This document shows positions 24,270 to 35,771 of a stretch of 64,000 nucleotides of DNA, one piece after another. The DNA lies in assembly GCA_019400425.1 (NCBI GenBank), contig JAFREE010000003.1:310001-374000 (forward strand), written 5' to 3'. Numbering within the stretch: the first letter of the stretch is position 1; each line of letters opens with the position of its first letter. Made by a program: the position numbers and the translations under genes. The notes under the pieces are model-generated. The model was not told the origin of the DNA and did no database searches. It saw only the letters and a program-made list of their open reading frames with translations. The stretch comes from Hymenochaete sp. R1. Lineage: Eukaryota; Basidiomycota; Agaricomycetes; Hymenochaetales; Hymenochaetaceae.

Positions 24270-24455
24270 CCGCACTGGTTCATTTGAAAATAGAACAGTA
24301 GCGAGGGGCTGTCAATTTGAGTCAGCCTCCTCAGTCTCATTTCAGACCTAACAGTAGCCTATCCCGAGCACGAGTTTATAAGACTCGCCAAAACAAGACA
24401 TGCGCAGGTTGAATGTAAATGTTTCAGGGCAAGTCGCGGCTAGCGAGGCTGGTTC
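24270..24455 (+). repeat. Repeat unit copy 2
   Basis: It contains GGTTCATTTGAAAATAGAAC, then TTGAGTCAGCC and TCTCATTTCAGAC, and at 24405-24455 GTTGAATGTAAATGTTTC with GCGGCTAGCGAGGCTGGTTC. It aligns with copy 1 (inverted) over its whole length. Its second half aligns closely with copy 3, which lies about 253 bp further on. Confidence 0.65.
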
Positions 24456-24522
24456 CTCTACTCTTGCCACTGTCGGGGCCATCCGTCAGTTTCTCAACAA
24501 GTCCGGGCCAGTTCCTTTGGAA

Positions 24523-24712
24523 ATTGGACGCACTGTTGGGAGAAAATAATGAACCTGGTCTCAAGCATAACAGTTCTCGCGCAGATACGGCTGACAGTAC
24601 GAGACGGGTTATATGTCAGCTGCGTTTTGGGTGAAGGGCTGGTCAACCGTGCTTGCTTCGGTTTGAATCTGAATGTTTTAAAACGGGATGCGGCTAGTGA
24701 GGCTGGTTCGTC
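24523..24712 (+). repeat. Repeat unit copy 3 (tandem to copy 2)
   Basis: The first half (GACGCACTG...GAAAATAATGAAC) is a weak match to copy 2. The second half (GCTTCGGTTTGAATCTGAAT, then GCGGCTAGTGAGGCTGGTTC) is a strong match. The offset from copy 2 is about 253 bp for both halves, which suggests a tandem period near 250 bp. Confidence 0.55.
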
Positions 24713-25165
24713 AGCCTCAAACATAGCTGGTATTTATGAAGGCGACCTGTCTTTGAGAGGTAGCATGAGGATATGGGGCCAAGCGAAAAGAACCAGGAGA
24801 GCTATGGATGTTAGGTATGGGTGTGCGAGGGCTATACCAGATTACCAACAGTCAGCCTCTACCATCATTTCCACGATAGACACTCATCAACGAAGTAGAA
24901 GGTTATTTCCCAAGAGGTTCAAAGCACACATTGGTAATTAGGGTCTCTGGCTTTCTTGTACACTTTGCGAGTGATGGAAGGAACGTCGTTTGCTTCGGTG
25001 TTTTCAGCCCGGATCTTCGAGTTCATGCAACGAAAAATATATGCATGGTTCCTCAGTTCGCAAGCGTCAAAACGTTTTGATTAGAGGATCACTATCAATG
25101 CCTACCATCTAATATTAGCAAAAGTTAGACCTCCAGAAAATCGAATTAGCGACACGAACCATAAT

Positions 25166-26119
25166 CTATAACCTCCTCCTCTTCTGCAACCTCACACCTC
25201 CAATCCGTATAGGCGTCTTATCCGTCAACTTCACCACCGCCTGGCGTATCCCATCCCCCTCCGCCATCGACAGCGCCTTCACAAGCGCCCCCCTCCCCTG
25301 CCCAAACCCATTCAACAGCACCTCCACCTGCACCTCCGCCTCGTTCCGCCTCTTATACATCTCCTCCTTCAACATCCCCAAAATCCTCACAGCACACTGA
25401 TACCCCGCCTCGTACGAGCCCTCCGCGGCGTTCCGGAAGCCGCACGCGCCGGCGCTGATGGCGCCCCGCTGGTTGAAGTCTTCGTCGACGAGCGTCATGA
25501 TGCAGGATTTGTTGCGCGCTTGGACGTAGAGTCTGTATGTGACGGCGTTGGGGAGTATCGTGCCGTTCGTCATCCCGTATCCGTTCCCCCTCCCGACCCC
25601 GTTCCTGTTCCCGTAGCCATTGTTGGCCCTCACGTATCTATTTCCTTTTCCTTTCCAGTTGTTATTATTATAATTATTACCGTCCTTCTTACTTGCGGAC
25701 GAAGAGAACGAGGAAGGGTCGAAGACAGCTTGCGCCTGCTTCAACCCATCTTCTCTCAACGCCTTCCGCTCCGAAGCGGACCTGGCTGCAAAAGGCGCTG
25801 CGGGTATCTTCTTGCGGGAAGGATACGAGGAGGACGAGACCTGGTGGGTTTGTGACGGCGAACGAGCGAACGGACTTTTGGGGGGCGCATCGAGATTGAA
25901 ATTCGAGCCTACGTTGGGTTTGAGGATGTCGTCGAGTGGGTTCGCGGGTTGGTTTGTTGTGGAACCTGCGCGGGGGGTGGATGTAGTGCCGTTGTTCACG
26001 GTGCCGTTTTCGCCGTTGGCTTGTTCAGAGAGATAACGCCTCGGCGAGATGAAGAGCGCACTGGAAGATTTGAATGGTGCTCGCGAGCACGTCGAGGCGC
26101 CTCGTTTGAAGGCGAGCAT
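25166..26119 (-). CDS. Mitochondrial small-subunit ribosomal protein uS11m
   Basis: Mitochondrial ribosomal protein of the uS11 family (bacterial S11, yeast Mrps18), which sits in the platform of the small subunit near the mRNA exit. Single exon, about 317 aa. The first 30 residues (MLAFKRGASTCSRAPFKSSS and an RRYLSE motif) look like a mitochondrial presequence. A low-complexity Asn/Gly/Ser-rich region runs to about residue 190. The uS11 domain fills the C-terminal 125 residues: YRLYVQARNKSCIMTLVDED, GFRNAAEGSYEAGYQCAVRI, VEVLLNGFGQGRGALVKAL, then DKTPIRIGGVRLQKRRRL. The terminal KRRRL is the classic uS11 tail. The ORF is open to 26218, but the start at 26119 gives the presequence directly. 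It is divergent from QCR9 with about 200 bp between the starts. Confidence 0.92.
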   Translation of the reverse strand: MLAFKRGASTCSRAPFKSSSALFISPRRYLSEQANGENGTVNNGTTSTPRAGSTTNQPANPLDDILKPNVGSNFNLDAPPKSPFARSPSQTHQVSSSSYPSRKKIPAAPFAARSASERKALREDGLKQAQAVFDPSSFSSSASKKDGNNYNNNNWKGKGNRYVRANNGYGNRNGVGRGNGYGMTNGTILPNAVTYRLYVQARNKSCIMTLVDEDFNQRGAISAGACGFRNAAEGSYEAGYQCAVRILGMLKEEMYKRRNEAEVQVEVLLNGFGQGRGALVKALSMAEGDGIRQAVVKLTDKTPIRIGGVRLQKRRRL

Positions 26120-26323
26120 TAATATTGCGCCAGAGGACGGCAGTGAAGTGAAGAAAAGCAGGTGTAAGCCCAAAACATGAAATAGCTCTTTTTTGCTGCT
26201 GGCGGGAAAAACCGGCATTAGCCGCGGGTCACTCTGCCTCTGTCTCTGCTCTAACCTTCTCCTTTCAAACCTCCATTACACTACGCTACCACTACCTGGA
26301 CACTGCGGTCGTCGTCATCGAAA
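26120..26323. promoter_or_regulatory. Shared bidirectional promoter of uS11m and QCR9
   Basis: Only 204 bp separate the start codons of two divergent nuclear genes for mitochondrial proteins, so both promoters must lie here or overlap the genes. Confidence 0.55.
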
Positions 26324-26734
26324 ATGCCTGTACGTACCTCTCTAATCGACGACGAACTATGTATATTGAAAGCCAGAACAGCTCTCCACAACCCTTTACA
26401 ACACGTTCTTCAAGCGGAACAGTCAGTCCCAACCCTTCATCATCTGAAAGTCCACTGCTAACCGCCGCCTACCCCACTCCTCATCCCAAACACCTCCATT
26501 ATCACTTCCAGGCGTCTACGTGAGCTCCATTTTCGTCGGCGCCTTCGGTTTCGGTATGGCGTTCGACGTCGGTATCACGTCCTTCTGGGACAACTGGAAC
26601 CGCGGTGTGAGTCCTTTTCCCTACTTGCGTTCTACTCAATCCCTCGTCTTTGCTAAAACGTTTTTTTTCTTCCTTCGGAATAGAAACAATGGAAAGACAT
26701 CCGCCACAAGTATGTCACGGCGGAGGAGGATTGA
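26324..26734 (+). CDS. qcr9: Cytochrome bc1 complex subunit 9 (QCR9)
   Basis: Small single-span subunit of mitochondrial complex III (ubiquinol-cytochrome c reductase), 63 aa. Four exons: 26324-26329, 26382-26421, 26512-26606 and 26684-26734. The spliced protein reads MPLSTTLYNTFFKRNSVYVS, then SIFVGAFGFGMAFDVGITSF as the inner-membrane helix, WDNWNRGKQWKDIRHKYV, and an acidic AEED end. The LYNTFFKRNSV...F.GAF...FD.. ITS..NWNRGKQWKDI pattern is diagnostic of QCR9. The first exon is just ATG CCT. A gene finder that ignores tiny exons would miss the start. It shares a promoter region with uS11m. Confidence 0.95.
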
Positions 26735-27384
26735 AGTGCGCTGGTTCCATTTCCCAGAAGCGTTTTTACTTCCATTCGGATTGTGAATTGGATGTCCAAG
26801 CGCGATCCTGGTCGTACCGCCCCCCGTCCCTACCCTTTTCGCACTCCTGTAACAGCGCACTTGCAATGACAATAGAGCAAACGTCTTAGCTTCCGAAAGA
26901 TATTCTTCAAACTATGAACGTCTATGGATTCTCAATGTCGCCTCGAGCCAAAGAAGAAAAGAATATATTGAATGCCCGTGCTTTGATATACATGGCTTGC
27001 AGTCTAAAAAAATGCAGTCTACTAGTCAATGGAAAGATAAAAGGAAAGGGAGATACACATGAGAATGATTGATGTTCGGAGATGGAGACAGAAATAAAGA
27101 CAAGGAGAGTGAGGAGAAAAAGACTTGCGAGGGCAACATATGAGAAATTAGAAGATGAGATGAGGGAAAGGAGTTTGAATGAGAAATAAGTACAACAAGG
27201 TCGAGGGAGAGATAAAGAGAATAAGACTTCTTCGATGACGGGCAAAAATCGCTTTGCATGAGCAAGAGAGTGATAGAATGCATGGTCAAGTTACACAGGT
27301 GAACAAAAGGCATGCCCTATGAACGAAAAGGAAAGATAGAAAAAAAAGAAGGGAAGACATGAGACGAGACCAGTCCCCTCTCAT
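26735..27384. other. Convergent intergenic region
   Basis: 650 bp between the converging 3' ends of QCR9 and the KCS1-type gene. The second half is A/G-rich on the plus strand, that is T/C-rich on the KCS1 strand. No further gene is seen. Confidence 0.4.
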
Positions 27385-30300
27385 TCACGTCGATATCTCA
27401 CCCAAGTCCTCCCCACCTCTCGGCCCAAATATTTCCTCAAAGATCCCCTTCCCATCCGTATTCACAGGCGGCAACTGCAACGCAATCGCCTCCGGGTCGT
27501 CCCTCGACGCCTTCATCCGCCTCATCCTCTCCTCATCCCACAGCCTCTCCATCATCTCCGTCAGATTCTTCAACCCAAACAAAAACCCACGATCAGGCTG
27601 CTCGGGATAATGCGGTGGGAACCGTGCATAGATGAGTCCGGATTCCGCGTCGACGTCAGCGAGGTAGCCGTTTCCGCGTGATAGCTCCTCGGTGACGCGC
27701 GCACGGTCTTGTTCGGCGAGCTGGGAGAGCGAGACGTAGTCATCGCCAGTAGTTGTATGGGCGAAGTCGACGATGCGCACGTTCACCTCTCCGCGTCGGC
27801 GGAGTCGGACTGGGCTCACGTTGGCGCTCGTCTCGCAGCCTTCCGGCTTCTCAGGTGCTGTCAAGGCATCGGCACTGTTCGTCCTGCGCAGTGACCGTAC
27901 GACTTGCCTGGAGTCTCCTGTGCGTCGATGTAGTGACTCACCACGCTTCTTACGCGAGGAGGGGCGCTCAGACATGAAGGTGCGACATGCGTCCTGCGTC
28001 TCAGCGTCACCATCATAGATGAACAAGAGGCTGCACCCGTAGAACCTGTAGCCAACAAGGCGGTTGACAATCTCAGCCAGCGCATAGAGCTTCTGCAAGA
28101 TGCTAGGGATATGGTAGAACATGAGCTTTTCCCCGTCGTTCAGGAAAGATGCAAGCACAGAACGGAATTCATCACTCTTAATCTCGCGGCCCCTGTACTT
28201 GTCTTGCGTCCTATAAGCATCAGTTGCTCGATCCCAGACCTGGCAGCCCATCAGTAAACAACAATGTTCGAACTTCAGTCTCAAAACTCAACACATACCT
28301 GCATGCCACACATCCTCACACCAAGCGACCGACTCGTCGTACGATCACATTTCTTCCGCTGGCTTTTCTTCTTCGCAGGCGTCGCATCGACTCCATACTG
28401 CCTAGTGCCCATCTTCAAATCAAGCACACAAGGCTTCCTCAGTCTACCCGTCAGATCCTCCATAAGAATGAAGTGCTCCTGACGAGAATACGGATCGTAT
28501 ACGACGTCGTGGTGGTCTTCCGAAATGTGATATGGATGGAGCGGTGAATGTGGAACTAACGAGCGCGAACGGCTACGCGGGCGGATGGTCTGAAACGAAG
28601 AAGCGCCTCGAACCGGACCCGGTCGCTCGAGAGCTTCTGGTTGAGCAAAGGCATCCTCAAAGCTGAAGGTTTGGTCACGGTATCCGTCTTCCTCTGGTAC
28701 TACGGCTTCGTGAGACATGTGAGCGCCATGTCTAGACTGCTGACTCGGGATGTTGTCTTCGCTTTGAACACGACGCAGTGCAGGAAGCTCCTCTCCTTTG
28801 ATGCGCTCAATGACAGAAGGGTGATGACGATGCGCGAGACGCCGTCGACGACCGACACCTGCGTTACCGTATACTCCTAACCTCCCTTCGTGCTCTCCAT
28901 CAGCCATCTCGCCCTCGTCCTCAGTCCGGACGACTCGGCGATCGAGCTGACTATGCGTACGACGCCTGAACCTCTTCAAAACGGTGTTAAAGATATGATC
29001 CTTGAGTTTCGTGTTGACGACCGTCGATCCTGTGCCGCCAAAGACGCTGCACGAAGGGTGGCCAGCTCCCGGGACGCATTGGCTCGTGGCAGAGGGTCGT
29101 AGGCAAGGGCGAGGTGGAGAGCTCGAAGAATCGTTCTCGCTTGCCACGGCACGCAGAGGGCCGCCTGCTCGAAGCTCACTTGGCGAGTTGGTTGGTGTTG
29201 GGGCCTCAGGATCTTGCGCCGAGGCATCTTCTTCCCCTTGACTTGACGATACAACGCTCAGTAAAGGGCTGCGCCCAGCACATGATTTAGCTCCAGCGTG
29301 TTTGACTTCGCCGTTGTTCAAGATAATACTCGGAGGGAGCGCGAGATTTGGACTTGACGCCGTTCCTCTTCCATACTGGTCAAGAAGACGGCGACGACGT
29401 GCAAAATCGGCACCTCCGCTCGTAGACAGAGAATGACGGAGCATGCCGTTCCTTGAATGCCTATTACTGAGGAGCCACTCCGGAACGATGTGCCTATTTT
29501 TATCGAGCACGACTTCTGGCATCTCGGTGTCCGTCTCTTCTTCATCTCCTTCCTGGACGTCAGAACACGTCCTCTCTAGATGTGGCTGAAAGCTTGGAAG
29601 TCCATCTGAGGTGGAAGAGCGATGCAAAGCCGGGGCTTTCGGAAACTCAACAGCGTTCTGACCGAGATGGGGGTTAGGTGCACTGTGAGTCTGTTCGTGG
29701 CTGCTGAGCTGCCTGGAAGGTAACGACGATGGGACAAAGAATTGGTTGTACGAGGGCTTTCGAACGCGGCGGTAGTTTACAAGCATGACCCCAAGGTATC
29801 GCGGGATGAATTCCAGCAGCTCCGGCGAGTTACGCTCTACGGCTTCGTAAAACAAATTCTCACGAGACACAAGCGGCTAAAGCAAATGATGTCAGTACGA
29901 CTTCCGATCCAACCAAAAGTCGAACCCAACGCCACCGAAGTGTTTTAAATGCCCAGGTACATATATATCACATAGCCACGATCGAAACGATAGATCGTCG
30001 CTATGTTAAATATACATACAATGCGCAGCAACACTTATCTATGACGTCGACGACAAAGAAATTGCAACTTACCTTACACACGGCACGTTTCGTGAACCTG
30101 TACATGGAGGCGTGACCTCCAACCTTGTTACGAAACGGCTGGAGGGGGATGTGAAGGGGTTGGTGATCAATATCGAGACCCGAATCATCTTCGTGTGATT
30201 CTGATAAGAACAACTGTTTGCGCTTGCGTGAGGCAGGGTCTTCGCCGTCGCTCAAGGTGGCGCCCCACGAACGTGACCCGGGTGAGAACGCACGGTTGTG

Positions 30301-31956
30301 CTCGGGAGCGCGAAGAGTCGGTCGTCCATAATATTCGTCCTCGAGCGCCGAAATGACCGCAGGATGATGCGGGGCGTTGGCTAGATTAGGGAGATGCGAC
30401 AAAGGATAGATTGGAGACGGAATGGGAGGGGAAGTATGAGTGGACGCGGAGGTTGTTGCCGAAGCAGTATCCCACTCGGAATCGAAGTCCAGGTAGTTTT
30501 CGTCTTCAGCAAAGTCGTCGGAGTCCGTGAAGAACGGCGTAGGAGCTGGTGTTGGCGTTGGAGGGGCATATTCACGAGGAGGATGTTGGAGGCGAGCATG
30601 AAACCGGGATGACAATTGGTGGGTGGTAGAAGTTTGGACGGGAGTCAGACAGACGGAATCATCGGTGGTAGCAGGTGCGGACGCAGGAGCAGATATGCGA
30701 GAGCGCTGGTTCAAAGATGAAGGGATGTCAAGAACACGAGAAGGGGTACGAGGACGAGTAAAAGAGGCCTGAGGTGGAAACGTTATTGAACCTGAGGGTG
30801 AAGGCGAGGGTGAGTGGCTCGGTGCATGTCGGTCCAAATTTTGCGACAAGCGTCTTGATTCCTCCATGTCTGCCAAGCGCTCCAACTCTCGGAACGTGCG
30901 CACACTGGAAGATGAGCCAGAAGAGTCAAGAGGCGGCTTTTCTGCGACTTCGACTTCGACATCTTCGCATAAATTCGGTTGGTCGTTCCATCCCGTGCGC
31001 TTCGTTGTCCTCCCTCGTACGGGGCTCACAACTGCGCTGTCCCTTGCGCCGCTACGCCTATCACCTGTCTTCTCTCGCTCTTCTCGTCCCTTGTCCTTTT
31101 CCTTGGTTGCGCCGGTGCTGGATACACTCTCACGTGTCCGCACACGTTCGAGAGCCACCGTGGATTTCTCCCTCCGAAGAGCAGCCGTTTCCCGATCAGG
31201 CCATTGGGACCGTTTCACAAACTCGAATTCCGGCTCTGCTTCGCCTACATCTGGCGCATCGACGACGATATCATCCTCGTCCAATAGAGAGGACTTGCTC
31301 GCCTTCCGTTTCTGGTTTGTTGATGAAGCAATTCGACCGAACGAGACCTGAGGCGCTTCGTCCGTGGGAGTTTGTGCAGTCTCTTTGAAGAGTTGGAGCG
31401 TTTCCGCTACCTTCCGGTTGACGCCTGAAGAAGAGGACGGGCCGGGAATATTGGAGCTGGAAGGGTCACGGCCGGGAGAAGACGAGCTAGAACCAGATGA
31501 ATGGGACGAGGACCTGGACCTCGGCACGACGGTCGTTGGTGCGTCATGGAGCGAAAGACCTTGAAGAAAGGCTGGCCTGGCGCTGGTACTTGGCAGAGTG
31601 AGGGATCGAATTGGCTGGTGTCGGAGAGACTGGCTGTCTGTTCGAGTACGGGTGGGCGAAGTGTTTACGTAAGCGAACTCGACGGCGGAGGACGTTCGAG
31701 GGTGGGGGTTTACAGATGAAGAGGAGGCGACATCCGTCGTCGAAAGGGTCTGTGAGAGGCCAGAGCGGGTGGAGAATGAGCGGTGAAACGTGGGTGAACT
31801 CGTGGTGGTGGACCGAGGGTAGGCGGGTGGTTTGGTTGGGGGAGTGCCAGAGTTTGAGGACGAGGACGATGCGCCTGGGGAAAGCGGGGGAGACGAAGGA
31901 AACGGACAACGTTCTGAGATATACGGCGCCTGTTTAGCGTTGTTGTCTGCGGTCAT
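27385..31956 (-). CDS. kcs1: Inositol hexakisphosphate kinase (KCS1 family)
   Basis: Inositol polyphosphate kinase that makes diphosphoinositol phosphates from InsP6, about 1438 aa from three exons: 31956-30073, 29876-28299 and 28239-27385. Exon 1 encodes a long, low-complexity Ser/Pro-rich region of some 600 residues ending in the start of the catalytic fold ([20 protein letters not shown]). Exon 2 continues with [21 protein letters not shown] and LPRYLGV-like [15 protein letters not shown]. After a 350-residue insertion comes the inositol-binding signature [14 protein letters not shown] (PxxxDxKxG). Exon 3 carries [33 protein letters not shown] and [12 protein letters not shown], the metal and ATP site. 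The domain parts are widely separated by unstructured insertions, as in yeast Kcs1. The frame is open upstream to 32052, but the first ATG is 31956. Confidence 0.93.
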
Positions 31957-34900
31957 GAACAGAATGGAGAATGAATGGAGAACGTGCTGCCTAGGACGAG
32001 AGCAGACAGTCTCCTGGATGGAGTTGGTTTGGATGGACTGGGAGTGAGACACCGAGAAATATTAAGCAAAGCCAACGAATTGTAAACATGAACACGAGCA
32101 TACCTTTGGAAACAAAGAAGATGAAATAGACGATGGAGGGAGGAGAGGCGGGAAATGGAGGAAAGCCAAGGGGAGGATGAGTGTCGGAGGACAAGGGAGG
32201 AGAAGGTCAAGGACAAGGACGAGTGTCTACCATTTTCCATGACCGACGGACTGAACACTTTTATATTATATACAATTCATTTCATCACAGTGCATACACC
32301 CCTCACAGCTCTCTTTCACTTTCTCATTCAATCGAAACGTTCGCCAGTCAGGCTCATCAACTCAACCATCCTTACGGCTGGCCGTCGTCGTCTCCGTCGT
32401 CTCCACCTTACATGATAATCCGCTCGCAGCTCACTCTCTCCGCAACACACACCAACCATCAGCAACAGCGTTCCCATTGATTGAATGAATGAACAAAGAA
32501 ATTAACCTTTCACCCACTTGCCGCACGCACGTTTGAACACCTCTGTTCAATTTCAAAAACAAAAATAATAACCCATTCCGACGACTGGTACTCTCGGTAC
32601 TCGGCAGTGGTGGCCAATAGGAGTCAAAGAGGAGACCGTACGTGCAAGCGAGACGACCATCGTGGCTCGTTCGCGTGGTCCTCATACTCCCCCATTCCCC
32701 GCACCAACATCGTCATTCTATACACCTATTTCCGTCTCTCGTCGTGTCTTCTCGTCTTCATACTCACTCACAACCTCTCGGAGTCGGATGTTATTTCTTT
32801 TTTTTTTTCACACTTACGAGTCCATCTGCCTCGTGTACTTTGTCTCGGTCCGACCATTTCCCATCGGGTACTCCTGCAAACGTGCGTTGGCTACCAAGTC
32901 CGCTTCCCTCCTCGTTTCGGTCTCTTACACAAGACCCAGACCAGTGACCTCCCCCATGTTGTTGTTGATGGGGGGTCACATGCCCGCGGTCGGTGATATC
33001 ACTTGTACTGTCTTTGGGTTTCAATCCGTCGTTCAAACTCCATCATCGAAAAACACTTGACGCACACTTCTCCCAGAAGATGAATCTCCTCGCTCTTTTG
33101 CGGCACTTCTCGTGCCTTTTCGTTCAAGTCCACTACACAAGTCAACAAGTGCACCTCTCATTGGCACCGAGATCGAGTACGTACTCAGACCTCCTATTCT
33201 AAAACGAGTCGGATCTCCCAACCCGGATCTCTCACCAATGTCCCATCCCCCGAATCTAAACATATTAGGGGAAGAAGAGGGGAAGAGAGGATTTCCCTTC
33301 TGAAATGAGATGCCAGTGAGCAACCTGGCTGTACCCATCTCTCGTTCTTAGACCTTCTCGCGCCTCGGCCATTCGAGTTACAAAGTCTACTGAGCCAAGT
33401 CTGACGCCACCCATGCACGTTGCTTCTCCTAAATGAATGGGATCGTCCATCTCTCTCAATGGTAATCAAAACTCATCAAAGTTCGACGCCCGTTCGTTCG
33501 CATTCGCCACCTCACCTCGCCCCTGCCACCTCATCTTTTCTTTAGCCTCGTCTCGGATTAGGCAACTCTTAGCTCACAGCCCACTCATTACACGAAACAT
33601 CAAACACCACTCCATCTCCTTCTTCTCGCATCTTTTTGATTCATTCAGTTGGAATCAGTATTGGAAGAAGGAGAAGGAGAAGATGTGCCTTCAAGCTCAA
33701 TCTGCTATTGGGCAGCACAGCGAGCGTTTCTCGGGCAAATGGGCTGGGTTACTCACGTTACGTTGTTTGATGTCGGGGTTGCCGGCTCTCCAGGTTCAGG
33801 TTTGAAGGCAAGTCTGAGCATCGCAACTCCGAGCGTTGCCGCCTCATACACGAGCATTGATGAGTGGCTTCAGCCTCGAACGCTTTTATCGCTCGCTATT
33901 CCCTATCGCGATGGAATCGTACCTTTCTCTTCCATCAAGTCAAGACTCCAGCCCAATCTCAGAATAAGAATCAGAAGCTCAGTCGACGGAACCAAACCCA
34001 TCGTACGAAAGCGAACGTCGAACTCGAACCTTCGTTCCGCTTCTCCCCGTTTAGGAGCGTTTCATCACGGTTATCTCCTCACAGAAGCCAGATGATGAAA
34101 GGTACGATGTGCGTTCATCTCTGCACAAGATTTTCTTGAAATCTTCTAATCTTCGACCGTGACTCACTGTTCGCTTTGTGATAGGGCATGATCTTTGACC
34201 TTGTCAATCCACGTTGCTTCATATCCGTAATAAAACGGAAGGCGACTTCCCATCTTCTTCCTTTCTGTGTGCCGTCTCGAGAAGGAGGCACGCATCAATC
34301 CAAGACCGTAACTCACTTCTCGAAGGTAATTAACCTCAATCTCTTCGAAAAGAACCATTCCGTTCTGTGACGTCCTCATCGCAGTGCCAGACCCAACAAC
34401 GCCTGCTCGCCGCCAAGTTGTCGTCATCGAGAGGAACCCCTCCCCCGTTCTCGTGACCTTTCCCCACCGACGTCACAGTCCAGAACCAAGAAATCCTGAA
34501 AAGTCATGGTGTTTCGTGTCTTTTGCGCACGTCAGGTCTCGTGGTCGAGCCCGGCGGAACCTACCTTTGAAACACTTTCCCCCCGCACGTATGCACGCAC
34601 GCACACATGCGCCTCTTCCCGCCTTTTACGTCTAGACTTTTCTTAAAGCCGGGGCGCGTCGACTCGAGGTGGGCCGGAGACGGGATGACACTTATCATGA
34701 TCGTCAAGACTTTCTGGCCCCTCTGAGCTTGCCAAATCCGAGCATCTGGTGGGATATCGACAGTTCCAACGTCATTGACGTTGAGAGCCACATTAATACC
34801 GCATTCCATTACCTGACCGCCGAAGAGTGCCAGTGATTTACATATTTTGACTCTTTAATCTCAGTCTTTATTTGCTTGTACGGCCTCTCGATCGCAAGTC

Positions 34901-35231
34901 TTTCCCATCTCCGTCCAGTCTTCCTCATCTTTTCCTTTCATACGCTACTCCCCCAGCTTTCGTACTCTTGTCTCCTCGAACCTGAAGACGGGCCGGATCA
35001 TAGAATATCATACGATCATGCCGTTTTAAGGTTCGTTGACTTCAGAAAAGAAACGACCCATCGGCCGACAATCTGACGACGAAACGCCTCTCGGACGACC
35101 TTGCCTTCAATACGCTTGTACCCACCACTTCCAGTAAGCCTGTTCTTTTCTCCGAGTCCGTCTCCGTCTCGGTGAACTTGACGTGTCCTATCTTTTTTGC
35201 GCATCTGAGCTGACTGGAAAAAAGAAGGGGA

Positions 35232-35245
35232 GGGGGGGGGGGGGG
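35232..35245. repeat. Homopolymer run of 14 G
   Basis: An uninterrupted G14 preceded by GGGGA. Such runs are length-unstable and hard to sequence, so the exact count may be uncertain. Confidence 0.8.
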
Positions 35246-35734
35246 TCAATCGGCGTTGGGTATTTTCAAATTGGTTGAGGAGGGTGGGGCGTCATGAGAC
35301 ACAGACAAGCATACAAACAGACTGAAGCTCATGGTCCGGTCTACTCTATACTCTATACGCCGAGCGAGAGCTACCCAATACGAGGTTGAGCAGGTGACTT
35401 CCCAAACTCTCAATTCCAAAATATCCAAAACGTCTATACAAGCTTGGGGAATCCTTGAGCTTGCATTCGCATTCGCATTCGGATGGATGCGCCTCACAGG
35501 GGGCGCTTGTGCTTAAGTCCGGTCTGGTCTTAAGCTTATTCGAGAGCCGCTGGACTTTGACTCGATCTCGATTCTAATGTCTGCAAGTGGCACTGGCAAG
35601 GGTGCGTTGTACGAATGCGGTCATGATGTGTACGAGGAGGGAGGAGGGCGGATCTAATTGGACGGAAACGCGTCGTCATACGACGGGAAGCATGCATATG
35701 ACGAATCTGGTATCTGCCTTTTTTATATAAAAAA

Positions 35735-35771
35735 ACCCCCCGCTGCTCGCAGGGCCTTTATGGCGGGGGGT
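35735..35771. repeat. Perfect 9-bp GC-rich inverted repeat (hairpin)
   Basis: ACCCCCCGC at 35735-35743 pairs with GCGGGGGGT at 35763-35771 across a 19-base loop, just after a run of A. It could form a stable stem in DNA or RNA. No gene ends here. Confidence 0.6.

Larger units (their letters stand above)
22260..24930. repeat. Block of decayed repeats in both orientations
   Basis: About 2.7 kb with no supported gene. Short motifs such as GAGGCTGG, GGCTGACTC and its complement GAGTCAGCC recur in both directions. At least three diverged copies of one longer unit can be aligned by eye (listed separately), two in tandem and one inverted. The copies are only about 70-80% alike and carry small indels, so the block is old. 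I see no transposase ORF, no clear terminal inverted repeats and no target-site duplication. It could be a nest of degenerate non-autonomous elements or an expanded satellite. The outer limits are estimates. Confidence 0.6.

Noticed and set aside
22260..24930. CRISPR-like array
   Set aside because: Repeats are diverged, in both orientations and about 250 bp apart, in a fungal nuclear context. There is no regular short repeat-spacer pattern.
33649..34095. 148-codon plus-strand ORF in the gap upstream of KCS1
   Set aside because: No recognisable domain, no splice partners and a skewed, patchy composition. Left as uncalled rather than named.
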